In this document: positions 23,190 through 36,300 of the stretch, in pieces | How positions within the stretch are numbered: the stretch's first letter is position 1 | Layout: each line of letters starts with the position of its first letter | Notes under the pieces: generated by a model | What the model saw: only the letters and a program-made list of their open reading frames with translations | What the model was told of the DNA's origin: nothing | Database searches by the model: none | Source: Prostheceraeus crozeri | Taxonomy: Eukaryota > Platyhelminthes > Polycladida > Euryleptidae | Reading direction: 5' to 3' | Length of the DNA stretch: 64,000 nucleotides | Assembly (NCBI GenBank): GCA_907163375.1 | Contig: CAJQUW010007562.1 | Span: 262,641-326,640, forward strand | Translations under genes and position numbers: made by a program

Positions 23190-23747
23190 CAGTCCCTCGA
23201 AATAATTACAGCAAGAACAATACGTTTGTTTCACTAGGCCTTTCACTTGCACCGAGCAAGCATCGTCAGGCGACTGATGTAGGCTATTTCATGAATGATT
23301 GACAAGATATTTCTCATTCCTGTTGCGTCAGAGTTAGTCACTGAGTCATTTCTATCACTTCCCATCAGCGTAACTGGCGCATGGGGCTCCACCACAGATC
23401 TAATCATAAAATACACACAGGTAAAAGAATGGAGAATATTGAGGCGACATAATTACAAGGTATATGAGAAGGGTGGAAATTCGATCGGACGTGAACTTGT
23501 AAGGAAGAGAGAACGAAGGATCGAACCTAAGGAAGTGGTTTATAACATCGATGACCACAATGGTTTATAACAATGAGTTCGGAGGTGACTCATTGACTAA
23601 GTGACTCACTCTGACGCAACAGGAATGAGAAATATCTTGTCAATCATTCATGAAATACATCAGTCGCCTGACGATGCTTGCTCGGTGCAAGTGAAAGGCC
23701 TAGCGAAACAAACGTGTTGTTCTTGCTGTAATTATTTCGAGGGACTG
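23190..23747 (+). mobile_element. miniature Penelope-like element with inverted hammerhead-bearing ends
   Basis: Arms 23190-23345 and 23590-23747 are inverted copies differing at a few bases plus a 5-bp indel. Each carries CTGACGA, a GCTTGC/GCAAGT hairpin and GAAA (23668-23696 on the plus strand), the order of a hammerhead core. The ~245-bp centre has a plus frame whose end, RELVRKRERRIEPKEVVYNI, resembles the PLE linker running into the GIY-YIG start. Reverse transcriptase and the rest of the nuclease are absent. I infer an internally deleted, non-autonomous PLE. It could instead be two PLE ends joined by rearrangement. Confidence 0.6.
23668..23696 (+). ncRNA. hammerhead-like core, right arm of mini-PLE
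   Basis: CTGACGA, a 6-bp stem GCTTGC/GCAAGT with a 5-base loop, then GAAA. An inverted copy lies in the left arm (about 23241-23269). Stems I and III are not obvious by eye. Confidence 0.45.
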
Positions 23748-24059
23748 TAAAGTCGTGCTCATGCGCTCTGAGGGCCATGGTAATATCAAATTTTCAACAC
23801 ATGTATAGTAATAAATTCATAGAAATTGAAAATCTGCTTCTATAGTTGAATTAGATTATTTGTTTACATAAATAGCTGGCTATCACTGGCAGCATGCGAG
23901 ATTTGTGACGGCCGAAATATCAGCAAACTTTTCTAAGTGAACTTTACCCTCATCCCTCCGGAAAGAATATGACGAACACAAATTTGATTTTTTGAACTTG
24001 AAATGTAAGTTTTACACTGAAATTTAAGTGAAATGTTGACAAAACTTAACATAAAATGA
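23748..24059. other. 3' flank of the ENPP gene
   Basis: AT-rich sequence downstream of the minus-strand stop. I saw no clear AATAAA signal on the minus strand here. Confidence 0.4.
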
Positions 24060-24368
24060 CTATTCCTCGTGAAAGAAGATTTTACAAAGAAGAATACAAA
24101 ATATGTACAGTGAAAATCTGGCTATTTTTTCAGGAGCCGTGTTTCTAAAAATTCCCCGGATACGTGTCCAACTTCCATTGTTTTTAGTGGGCTGAATATT
24201 CAGTAATTTCGCCAATCCGTTATAGACATCGACTTGTCGAATCCTGGGGATCACGGCTCTGGTGGAGATATTTGGCCCATGAGCGATGAAGATCGGTTTC
24301 ATGCTCTCGTATCGGTTATCGAATCCATGACATCCAAAGGTAGTGGGAAACGTTTTCGACAGTTCAAC
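24060..24368 (-). CDS. ENPP exon 5 (H349, C-terminal anchor, stop)
   Basis: Acceptor GATTGCAG|GTTGAAC. Encodes [33 protein letters not shown] and NNGSW, then the hydrophobic tail and a TAG stop. The acceptor pyrimidine tract is weak. The C-terminus is shorter than in vertebrate ENPP4, and a further small exon cannot be fully excluded. Confidence 0.88.
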   Translation of the reverse strand, partial: VELSKTFPTTFGCHGFDNRYESMKPIFIAHGPNISTRAVIPRIRQVDVYNGLAKLLNIQPTKNNGSWTRIRGIFRNTAPEKIARFSLYIFCILLCKIFFHEE

Positions 24369-27300
24369 CTGCAATCAGATCAACACTTTTCATCAGCAAA
24401 AGAAGCTTCCCTCGGACATTATTCTGCTCTCTGACTTTTAGCTTCATACATATTTCTTATAATCGAAATTTCATCAATTTTGACAAAGTGAGCATCAGAA
24501 AAATGACCTTTAAAAAAAGTACAGTTTGAAAATCGATAATTTTGTCAATTTTTTGCTAAGTTAAGATCTAAGTCAATTCAAATCACTTACAAGCCATTGA
24601 CAAGATACAAATAGAGCTAAAATCAACAAGTTCCTTGATGCGCTAACGTATCCATGTAACCTATGCATGTGTGGTAGCAATGTACTTTAAACACTACTCA
24701 TAATTGCCTTATAAGTAATGCTGTCCGTTTAAGTCTCAACTCGTTGATACCAAGTAACAACATTTACAGACCATCATTTGTGCATTCACCGCCGCTAAAC
24801 TCTCCCCATGCAGGCAAGCATGCTCCCAACGCTCCAAGCATCTATACAATTAATGCATCGCTTATCAATGTCGTCATCAATTTCGAACAGATGCTGAAAA
24901 CACCAATCTTTGCGCATTTTTGATAGACTGATTTCTCATCATTGCTCACTAGTAGGTGAACTTAATGACCTTTATTAATTACACGTTTGAAAAATTGCGA
25001 ATGTTCATCTATTTTTTTATTATCTGGCCTCGGCTACTTTAATATGATTTGGAAGATTTGGATTCGATTTCAGATCTTAGTAATCTTTGCATAGACCTTA
25101 TCCACACTACAGATCAATTTTCCAAGACAGATGTCACAGCATTGAAACGAAATGTAATTGCCGCAAATTTATCCAACCGACGACTGGTTTTTAGTCACTG
25201 ATCAGGAAACAAACCCCGTTCATCGGTTTAGTCCAATGAGAGCAAGTGACTGGTTTCATTTGCCCATTTGTTTTGGCAATGGGGACTTTTCACTCTGAAC
25301 GTGCTGATAAACATAAGTTTTTCCAGAGAGAGACATTCTTTTAATTATATTAATTATAGGCCAACTTTGATTGAGTTTCCTTTGTTTTGCATATGAATAG
25401 TATTTTTTATAGTAGGCTATATAGTGTAATTTGTGCTCTTTTGCCACGATTATCAAGTATCAGCAGTATTTCAAGCAATTATATTTTTTGGCTATTTGTC
25501 ATATTTTGAGTTGAATTGGAAAGAGCCAATAATGAAAGATCTTGATTTTTATTGATTTTATTTACATTATATATTACAATTAATTTCTGTTAACATCCGC
25601 TAACTATGTGTTAATATCCGTTATTGAGATAGCTAACGGATGTTAACAGAAATTAATTGTAATAGATAACTTAAATAAAATCAATAAAAATCAAGATCTT
25701 TAAATATTGGCTCTTTCCAATTCAACTCATTATGTGAAAACAATTCTACAATTGTACAATTACATATATAATGAACGATGACTATGTCTACGAACAAGTA
25801 CATGTAGATTACAAAAGAAAACATAACAGCATAAGGTAAGAGTAGACACAAATGTTCCAACGTGAACCTCTCATGCAGGGGCTTGTTGCCCTTATTACTG
25901 CAAACATGATGCCTGTATGCACAAAGGGTGTTGTCGGTCGATTACCCATGAAATGCTCCCACTAGTCATTAAGTTTATGGGACAGAGCCTTGAAGAAAGA
26001 CTTGGCATGAGTTCCATATAATCCTTCACAGGAGAGGATCAGCTGGGTAAAATCACTTCTCCGATTAGTACAAGCATCTTTATATTTCGCATCTATTTGT
26101 TTCTGCAGTAGTCAAAATTTTTAGTTGGAGTGCGACCATCGTACGATTCGACGTCAAGGTTGACAACCTGTATATCGAACACCGCCGGAGTCTGTGGTGC
26201 CCACACTCCTCTCACCATGATGTCTACCCGTAATCCTTCCTCTTCACTGCCGAGTTCTGCAGTCTCTCTCTGATGATCGGTTCTTTGGTGACATTTCGTT
26301 CTCCATATGTCATTGTGGCCAAGTCTCCGATCAGATTATCAATCCTCCTTTTTTACAGTTTAGTCCATGGTTTACGAAAAATATACTACACACATTGCTT
26401 TTGAATGGTGGAATCACAGAATTAGATTCATCTGCGCGCGCTTCGGTTTCCTAGAAAGGAAGAATTGCATCTAACCTTAAAGCTCCATTCAGACAGGCGA
26501 CACGACACGGTAGCGACACTGTCAATCATTGCAGTCAATTGCAGTAGTTATTTCAAGATTATATGTAAACCTGCCTGCGCGTTCACATAGACCACGCGAC
26601 ATGAACGCGACATTCGACGACACGCTCATCGCTCAGAAAAATGCTCTGAAATTCTCGGCGACCTATGTTAGAGATAGGAGCTCCAAAATTTGTCATGTCG
26701 CGTGAAGTCGCTGGTTTGCCCCGCAAATCTGCAGGTGGCTGAGACGAGAATGACTTGACAAATGATTTAGGATCATAGCTTTCTGTGCAGGAACACAAAA
26801 ATGTGTAATGGCTGGTAGTCAGAACGAAAACAAAATCATTTGCTTTTCGTTTGAGCTTGCGATACCTGAATATTTGTGTAGAGAAAAACATTTGCTTCAA
26901 TTTGATATCAAACATGACAAGGAAATGTGTGGAGATAAATTCATGGGATGGGTAGTGGTTATTCCAACTTTTGATGACATACCTAATTAATGCATCTCAT
27001 TGTTTACTTGCTTCACAATTGTATTATTGAAATCGAATTACTGTAAACCTTGATGTGAGTTGAAAGGGATGTTATTGAGAATGAATGTGATTAAAATATA
27101 TATGACAATCCGTCTCATCTGCTGTGAAAGCGAACTCATCACTTTTTGATAATCGCTATCGATTTATGCATGCAGAAATTTTGTGTGACAAACAGCTGTA
27201 TTGGAAACTGAGCGCAAGTTGTCATCATTGTTCATATTTCATTTTGTGACAGCTTGTAATAACTATCAAATTAAACCAAGGGTATCTAGGCGTCGAAATG

Positions 27301-30300
27301 AAGGTGTGTCTTTAAAAATATCTTTTTGATGTTCACTCGAATCCTTGAATGGTAACTAAAGTCAGGTTGATAATCTATTTTTTGCAAACTCAATCATGTG
27401 CTAGACCCAATTTACGCACAAATAGACAAAAGCATGACCTCACACCATCTTTAACCCAATGAAATTTCTTCAAGCTGACGCCAATAACTAAGCATGCTTG
27501 GTGAAAAGGATCGGTTACTGACGAGTAATTGATTCACAAAATATCAACTAAAATACAGTTGATAACCGAACCATATTTGTATTCGTTTGAAAGCTAATCA
27601 TGCAAGGAAGCTCATCGTGATAATAAAAAAACACAATAATGAGTAATAAGATATTTATGAAAAACGTTAATGATTCTGTGTTAATTTGTCGCGTGAATGC
27701 CGTCGAAATGTCGTCAGAGCGTCGCCGAGTTGGTCTGAACGGTGTCGTCAATGTCGCCTGTGTGAATGGAGCTTAATATTGAAATGGCACATCACCGAAT
27801 TAGAAAACTTGCTCCTTCTCGAATGGATAATTCGTGTATCGCTTGCTATTGGAAATGGCAAACAATAAGCTGTCAGCAGAGGACAGTAGAGCCAGTGAGA
27901 GATGCGTGCGTGCTGTGATATCACGTCGCACACACCAAAACACACATCTACTGATCATTCTACACATCTGACCTCTACTGGCTGGACTCTGTCCTTCTTT
28001 CAAATGTCTGAGGTACATTTCAGTCAATAGTGACTCTATTTTTTTTATAGATGCTAATCTTTCTCTATTATAAATATAACTTTTGAGGCTGTGCATCTTA
28101 AATGTACAGGACCGCGCTTGGTCGGGTTTGAGCGTCCAGGATGAAGCGGTCGAAACGCGATCGTACTGACCAAGTTCCTGTTGATGACCTCATTAAAAAT
28201 AGTCAAATAATTTGTATGCATATTTTGTAGAATTTTATTTCACGTTTTAGCTTAAGGAACTAACATTAATTCTCTTACACATTTGGTAGATTTTAGATAG
28301 CGTAATCCCGCTGTGCTATTAGCTAGATCTGGTATTTTGATTGGAAACAGACCTGTCCTCTTATCATCTGAATGGGCAGACTGTTAAATAGGATCTTTTC
28401 AATATATAAGTGATAGACATAATTTTGAACAGAACGACTTACTCGCCAATTCATTACACATGAGGAGAGGAGAAGCGTTGTTTGTCCTTCTAGTAAGCAT
28501 TTTTTGAAATTTTTGGGCATTTTAGGATATAAATTAAAAAAAATTTTCTTTTAAATCATAATTTGTACCTATTGAAAATTAATTAGTCATTAGTTTGTTT
28601 TTTTAATTTTGTTACCTTGACGCACTTTGCTACGTTGAATCGATGCGTAGCTTCGATTCAATGTATGCACTATGCAGTGAGAAATGCCGAGGAGAGGATC
28701 ATCAAGTGAACTAATTTTCGTACGCCTGCTACAGTGCTACTTTCTTTAATAATGATCGGAAGGGCCAACATTATGGAGAAAAGTTGTGGGCAATGATCTG
28801 AATTCTTCGAATCTGAAGGAATTTTGGCAATCGAAGCACTTTGCTGGAACTCACATTAATCCGCAAGTGACGCACGACTTTTTTCCTATCTCTGTAAGGT
28901 ATAAGGAATTCCTTTTTGTCCACTTAATAGGTTCCTCGATGTGCCGTCAATTTCGAATCAATCACACTTCTAGCAAACCGAAGCAGATAAACAAAATATT
29001 TAATTCTGTGGGTGGAATGGTGTTCATTATTTTGAAAAACTAGACGGAATTCACTGAATTCCCGTGTCACTTCTTTGAGATGTATTCAGATAGTGAATAT
29101 CAAGTCAACATCCAGATTTCTCTAAGATGATATGCATTTATCATAAAAACGTTATTCAAGTGATATCTGGCATTTTGAATGCTTACTTTTAGGCTTTATA
29201 TTTTATCGCAATGCTAAAGAAAGGTATTTTCCTAAAATGCAAATTAAAATTTTTGAATGCTATCTACAGTAAGAAAACCGGAAAGTTTGAGAAAACTAAT
29301 ACGGCCTCTGACTTTGTCATGTCCGAAATGCAATCTTTGAGTGGTGTGGTTTAATTGAAGAAATCACAGCACTGCGCGCAGGGAATGAAAAAATTGATTG
29401 ACCATTTCATCAATTGATTGATGAGCCATCTTCAATTCAATTAATTGATTGGATCAGGTGCCAATTATTCCAGCTAATCGCAATTATTCACAAGTCAAAA
29501 AAGTGATTCAATGAACGATTTCTATAAGTTATGCAGCATAATATGTAGGCCTACACAGTCGATAATATAATATTCAGAATAGAGGAGAATATAAATATTA
29601 ATCATCAGTCATTGCTCGATATTGTTATCATTGCATTTCCATGTTTTGTCATGCAAATTAGTTCAACGAACATAGTGATACAGAAAGTGCATGCTGTCAT
29701 TACAGGTGAATTCTATTTCTGTAAGTGCTTTAATGCAGTCGCGTAGCCAGGATTTCATTTCCGGGGTACAATAAATGTGGCCTAATTAATATATATATAC
29801 GTTTATTTCTTCGGAATGGCAATCAATATAGCAGTTGAATACAAGAGAAGATACAAAATGAAATAGTCAAAGAAGTTTCAGAAAAAGATCAATCATTTCA
29901 AAAGTAGCTAATAAATTAGCAAACAGTCGGATGTGCGTCAGAACATCAAATTGTTATAAAGAATTGTACAATACGGTAAGAATGTAGACGAGCGGCGGGC
30001 TGTGGAGCAAAAAGGGATCGTTAAATGTTTTGAGTATGGAAGTGGTTTCGGGACAATGTCATGAAGTTGGTGATGGGGATTCAGCATCTGACAAGACGTT
30101 TTCATTGCAAGCCTCTGTCGTCTACCCGTCAGCGCAGGCATGATCTGGCACTTGCATTCGTAGTCACGAATGAGTCGGTGGCATCTTTTACGGATAAGAT
30201 CTAGCCGTCTTGAGTTCTTCAAATTCAGACCAACGAAGAGTGGACAATTGAACTCAAGTATACTTCTAATGTGTGCGTTGTAAACTTTTATCAGTTCGTC

Positions 30301-33300
30301 TTTCGTAACACCAGATGATCGAAGTTGTTTCAGCAAAAAGATTCTTCGCGATGCCAGCTTGCAAAAATGATTAATGTGATTATCCCAGGATAAGGTCTCA
30401 TTAAATACAACTCCCAAAATCTTCATTTCCGTCACAAGGAAGTACTTGATTGCGAATATCGCACAGTTGCTACGTCCTCGAACCAACATAACTTTAGTTT
30501 TATTGGCATTCAAGCTCAAGCCATTGTGCCGACAACAATTCTCCACATGCTCCATTTCAGAGTGCACCAGCAAATTCAAATTAGCGGCTTTTGAAATTGG
30601 TACCGCAACAACTACATCATCAGCGTACTTGAAGATTTTTGAGCCAATTGTTTTCGGCTTGAGAGTGCCCATATGACATGAAAAAAGATAAGGAGCAATG
30701 ACAGAACCTTCGGGTACCCCAGATGTAATAATCAGTGCGAGAGAACTATGGGTGTTGCTTATTTTCACGCGTTGATGTCTATTCTGCAGGTAGTTGGCGC
30801 ACTATTTGAGGAAGGATGCTGGAAGATTTGCGTCAATCAGCGTCTTCATCAAGCATGAGTGATGTACGGTATCGAAGGCACGGCTCATGTCAAGTGATAT
30901 CAAAACAACGCTACTGTATTCTTTGTCATCCAAGGAAATAGTTATGAAGTCCATTAAAGCAATTTGTGCCATCAGTGTCGAAAATCCAGGTCGAAATCCG
31001 AACTGTTCTCTACCATACGTGTATGTCGTCACAAAATCGTCTTTTAATGAGTTAACAACAAATTTTTCCAATATTTTTATCAGTGGGGGTAAAAGAGAGA
31101 CAGGTCGAATATTGTTAATGTCAATTTCCTTCGATTTCGGAACAGGAATATGAGCATATACTTAATAATTTCGCAAATCAGAAGAAGCCCTAATATAAAT
31201 TCATATCTGATTTGATTATGATCTGTTTTTGTCTTCTATTGATCATTCATGATGCACGATTTACATAAAATCATACAGTATATACAAGTTTATGTATAGT
31301 ATCTTCAGATGAAGCCTTTTAATCTATTTGTAAACATAATGCTTTCAAGTATGTTCATCACCATCTGACTCACAGAAATGAACATCTCTCGCGATCGTTG
31401 CGCAACAGGGGACAAGCGAAAATTAACCAAGCGCTACTGCAGGATTTCAGATTCTCACATTAATAAATTAATAATTCGACATAGAATGATGTGAATATAT
31501 AGTTAAATAGCAAAAAACAGATTTGATGCACTCCCTAATTTATTGGCAAGTTTAAGTAAAAGGTTAAAAAGAAATTTACACACCCGACGTTTCGTATCAC
31601 AGATACATAATCATGGGTAGAGAAATAGGACAATGCAATCATTTAAATACAAAGTCAAGCGTTAAAGACTGTTCATCTCTTGTTTTCGATTCAACTTAGG
31701 ACAATAGCGATCAATGCAGTTAGCTTCAGAGATACGAGTGCGAACAGGGTCAGATTGACGATCTAGAAATTCAATATCAAAGTCATCAATACTTAACAGA
31801 CAGTTAGGATGATCATTCATGATGTGGTCCGACAGCGCACTTTTGTTATCAAGATTAACGATACTTCTGCGATGCTCATGAAAACGAAAAGAAAAAGGGC
31901 AGTTGGTAGAACCAATATAAGCCTTGGAGAAAAGTATTTTCTCTTAAGTTGGAGATTCTGCGAGCTGAATTATTATCTCAACAAAGAAGACTTCAACAAA
32001 CCAACATGAACCAGTCCTACGCGTATCTGAACTTCACCCGTTCGGCAAATCCTGATTCGACCCGACTTATCCTGGAGTACATCGATATGGCAGCCAGAAA
32101 GGAACAAGAAGTGATTTATTCAAGACATTCATGTAAGTGGTTAACACTAACTAACAGACACTACCCAGTTAAGTTTGATAGGTATCTATCAACTTACGCC
32201 CCCAATTTCTGTTTCAAATTTGTTGATGATTTTTGGTTCAAACGTAGACTGTTCGTCTACTAATACTATAGTTCAAAATTCACATATTACCAATGATACT
32301 GATATCAGTATTCCCAACGACATTGTGGACTTCTTGTCCAACGGTCCTAAGTATCGTTTACCTAACCGTATGAATAAAAAATCTTTGAAAGACAATGAGC
32401 TTTCGATTGACTGTTTAGCTTACTCTTTAAGATGGCACTACACTTTCGATAATTCTGTCTCTAATGATGATAGTTTATGGATCCCATTTAAGAAAAATCA
32501 TGTCAAACTTCCGGATAGAATGAATCCGGAGTTAGAAACTAAACTAAAACTTTTTCAATATGAGGCCAAGCGTATTGTTAGAAATGAAGCTAACTTTGCT
32601 CGTAATAATCCTCGCTTTAAATCAATTAATACCTTATTTCAAAAACCTAAATCGTTTTTGGATTACCATAATCTGCTAGTCATCCCCTCTGATAAAAGCA
32701 ATCGTCTGATCATTACAAATGCCGATCGCTTCAACTCTCAAGTTGAAAGTTTTTTATCAGAAGAAACCATGTATAAACCTTTGCTTAAATCTAATTGTAA
32801 CAAAATTGAAAAAGAAGCTAATAAGATTATCCGTTATCACTGCTATTAATGTAACTAAATTAATTGCTTGTAACAGTAGACCGGCCAAGTTTTATTGTAA
32901 TATTAAAGATCATAAGGATAAAATTGATAACAAACTCCCTTTGAGACCTATTGCATCTTCTATAGGCACTCCAACGGAAAGAATTGATTGGCTTCTAAGC
33001 CATCTTTTAGGCAAACTCGTGGCTTTTGTCGCATCTAACATAAAAAACACTGTTGAATTATTAGATAGTTTAAATAAACTCACGTACTCTCGTAGTGAGA
33101 ATATAACCTTTGCTTCTCTTGATGTGCGTAATCTCTATAATAATATTCCCTTGGTAGATGGTATCAATTAGATTTTGCTAAAACCCACTGGCATAAAGTG
33201 AATAATTATGGTTTCAATAATGACGATCTTTCAGTATTCCTGAATTTTGTCTGTTTTAATTATGAAGTGACATACAACAATAGATCTACTTACAAACCCA

Positions 33301-36300
33301 AGGTTGCCCGATGGGTGCACATTTTGCCCCTCCTTTCGCTATTGTTTTTATGCATCACATAGAAACATTAGCTTTGCAACGCCTACGCGATAATCACTAC
33401 ATATGTCTTCCTGTATACTATCGGTATATTGATGACATAATTTTTGGGCCTTTTTCTATCGATAGTCCTAATTTCTCAATAGTTTTGGATACTTTTAATT
33501 CTGTGAATGAACAAATAAAATTCACTTTAGAAGTTCCTAATAACAAGATTTTAAATTTCCTGGACGTTAGCATTTCGGTTACTGACACTGTCCATTATTC
33601 TTGGTATTCTAAGGACTGTCATTCAGGAATCACCTTAAAAGCTGATAGCTGGGTACCTTCCGTAGTAAAAACTAACTTTATTCATAATAGTATTAAGCAG
33701 ATGAAAATTCGTTCCTCCAACTCTCAAAATTTTGATAAATCTCTAAATATTTTACATAACAGATTTCTAAATAACGGTTTTAAAACTAATGTCAAACAAG
33801 TCAATGTCCCAAATGTTAAGAAGATTGAACATAATAACTCCGTTGCCTATCTCAAAATGGATTTTATAAGTGATAGTTGTTCTCGTAAATTAAATAGACT
33901 AACTAAAAGTACGATTTACCAGTCAATGTTGTTAGCAAACCTGGAAGCTGTTTAAGTTCTTGTTTTTCTCCCGAGCTTGTTAAGGATACTTGCTCTTGTA
34001 AAATTTGTGGGAAATTACCTAAATACCAGTCTTGTAATATGCGCTATATTGTTTACTGTTTTAGGTGTAATTTATGCCAAAAGGCTTATATTGGTTCTAC
34101 CAACTGCCCTTTTTCTTTTCGTTTTCATGAGCATCGCAGAAGTATCGTTAATCTTGATAACAAAAGTGCGCTGTCGGACCACATCATGAATGATCATCCT
34201 AACTGTCTGTTAAGTATTGATGACTTTGATATTGAATTTCTAGATCGTCAATCTGACCCTGTTCGCACTCGTATCTCTGAAGCTAACTGCATTGATCGCT
34301 ATTGTCCTAAGTTGAATCGAAAACAAGAGATGAACAGTCTTTAACGCTTGACTTTGTATTTAAATGATTGCATTGTCCTATTTCTCTACCCATGATTATG
34401 TATCTGTGATACGAAACGTCGGGTGTGTAAATTTCTTTTTAACCTTTTACTTAAACTTGCCAATAAATTAGGGAGTGCATCAAATCTGTTTTTTGCTATT
34501 TAACTATGAATAACCTCCCGTGTATGGCTGTAAATAGGATGTGAATATACCCCGTATAAACACAAAATGATTGTCACCTCTCAGATTTCATTTGGGGGGA
34601 CATGTCCCCCTTGTCCCCCCCTTGGCTACGCCATTGCTTTAATGCACCTTCGTAGAACTATGTGCCGTGGAAATAACTTTCTAAGTACACGTATTTATCA
34701 ATCAAATGTCAATTATGCAACATTTTGTGGAAAAATCTTCGTAGATTTGGCAAATGTAAAAAGCAATTGCAATTAATTGCAATCAATTCATTGTTCATGT
34801 GATCCAATTAAATTAATTGATTGTTAACAAAAGATGAAACCAATTAAACTGCAATTAATTTTTTCTAACCCCTGAATGCGCGTTAAGAAAATGCACTGTC
34901 GGGGCGGGGGCTGTAGGACTAGACATGCATATTGAAAGCAATATTACGTCTTCATCATGAGTTGTCATTTACATTTATGGTGAGTATCTAAAATAAATAT
35001 GGCGACTTCCAGAGGTTGACTTGGTAGTGCAATTTTCAAAGATTCACTGTTCTTTTCACTTCTTTATCAATATAAAATCAAACAGAATCCAATAACTGCA
35101 CTGTTTGACAACATGTTGACGACTAGATGACAAACTGATTCAAATCGATTGCAAGTCCTTGGAACAGTGATGAACACATAAATGTAAAGTGTACAGCGAT
35201 ATTGCACTTCGCTCAATCAATCCGAAATTTGATGCAACAATATATCCTATTCCATGTATACATTATTGCGCTCTGGACAATGGTTAGGTGTACCGAACGA
35301 AACCTTGACAGCATTCACCATTTATTATTGTTACACGCTGCACTTCTAATTCATATTATTTGGATTGATTGTATGTTGATATCGTGAACGCTACAGCACG
35401 CGTGCCATGATAGCGCATTATTGGTCTTGATTCGAGATACAGTTTTGTGTTTCGTAGTCGGAGACCTGAATGTTACTTATACTGATGAGCATTATTGGAG
35501 ACAGTATATCAATACGTTCCTCGTGATTGTGTTGTGACTTCATTCTCGCACAGTGTCTCTTCACTGTCTTGAAATCGATTCATCTCACAGCATTTCACGA
35601 TCTGTGACTGAAGGCATGCCATGACAACGAAGGCAAATTGTTAGTAGAAATTATTTTCAATTTCGAAATTTTAAGTAATCTCTCCCTCTGAGATATGACA
35701 GAAAATTAAATAAAAACACTTGGTTACATCAGCGGACGTTTCGGGTTCAGACCATAGTGGCGGGCACGATTCGACTTTCGCGTGTCTGAATCGTGCGACT
35801 CTGCGAGACTGTGACTGGAAATTTACAGTTCATCTAGCTTGCATTATTTTTAATGTCCAGACTATTTTTCATTGAAAGTTGGTAATTTCGAGTATAAGAC
35901 ACTTACAACTATCCTATCAATGAACACGACATTTTACCTGTAAATGTTTGACAATACAGATAATAAATCAGAGCACACAAACTGTCGCAAACAAGGCATG
36001 AAAAGTCTTAATAATCTATATTTAGGATTCTGCTGCAAATCTGCTGTCATAAGTACTACTGCATGTACATTTACTGTGAAATACATTATTAATATTTTTA
36101 ATTGCCAGTTTTTATTCTATTGGTCTTTGTCAGTCGCAATTTATCGAATATTCATATGGAATCTCTTTTTATGTATAGAATTACTTTCTTGAGAATTTTT
36201 GAAGCATGAGGTTGGTCCAATCAATTTGAATACAGAAAATATCGCCGTCATTTTGATGGAATTTTATTTTGTAGACTCCTGAGCGCTTTCGCGGCCTCTC

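Larger units (their letters stand above)
31499..34537 (+). mobile_element. near-complete Penelope-like element with ~427-bp inverted ends
   Basis: 31499-31925 and 34081-34507 are inverted copies with no difference I could find by eye. The 3' arm includes the end of the GIY-YIG coding sequence, so the 5' arm is an inverted partial copy of the 3' end, an arrangement known for PLEs. About 30 bp follow the 3' arm before the 12-bp duplication. Coding order on the plus strand: N-terminal region with [13 protein letters not shown] (~32330), RT with [11 protein letters not shown] (~32945), a YIDD box in [10 protein letters not shown] (~33420) and [10 protein letters not shown] (~33550), then GIY-YIG with [16 protein letters not shown] (~34090). 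The element is full length or nearly so but broken in about four places. Confidence 0.88.
29736..34636. mobile_element. hAT-type element hosting a LINE and a PLE
   Basis: The ends CAGTCGCGTAGCCAGGATTTC and ...TTGGCTACGCCATTG are inverted matches, flanked by a perfect 8-bp duplication CTTTAATG (29728-29735 and 34637-34644). Only ~55 bp at the left and ~90 bp at the right, plus perhaps 31165-31487, look like the element itself. The rest is the LINE (29788-31165) and the PLE (31499-34537). It was probably a MITE of a few hundred bp before being hit twice. Confidence 0.85.

Noticed and set aside
28130-28180. Hammerhead-like words GGATGA...GTCGAAACGCG
   Set aside because: The CUGANGA box is poor, no stem II is evident and no PLE sequence lies nearby.
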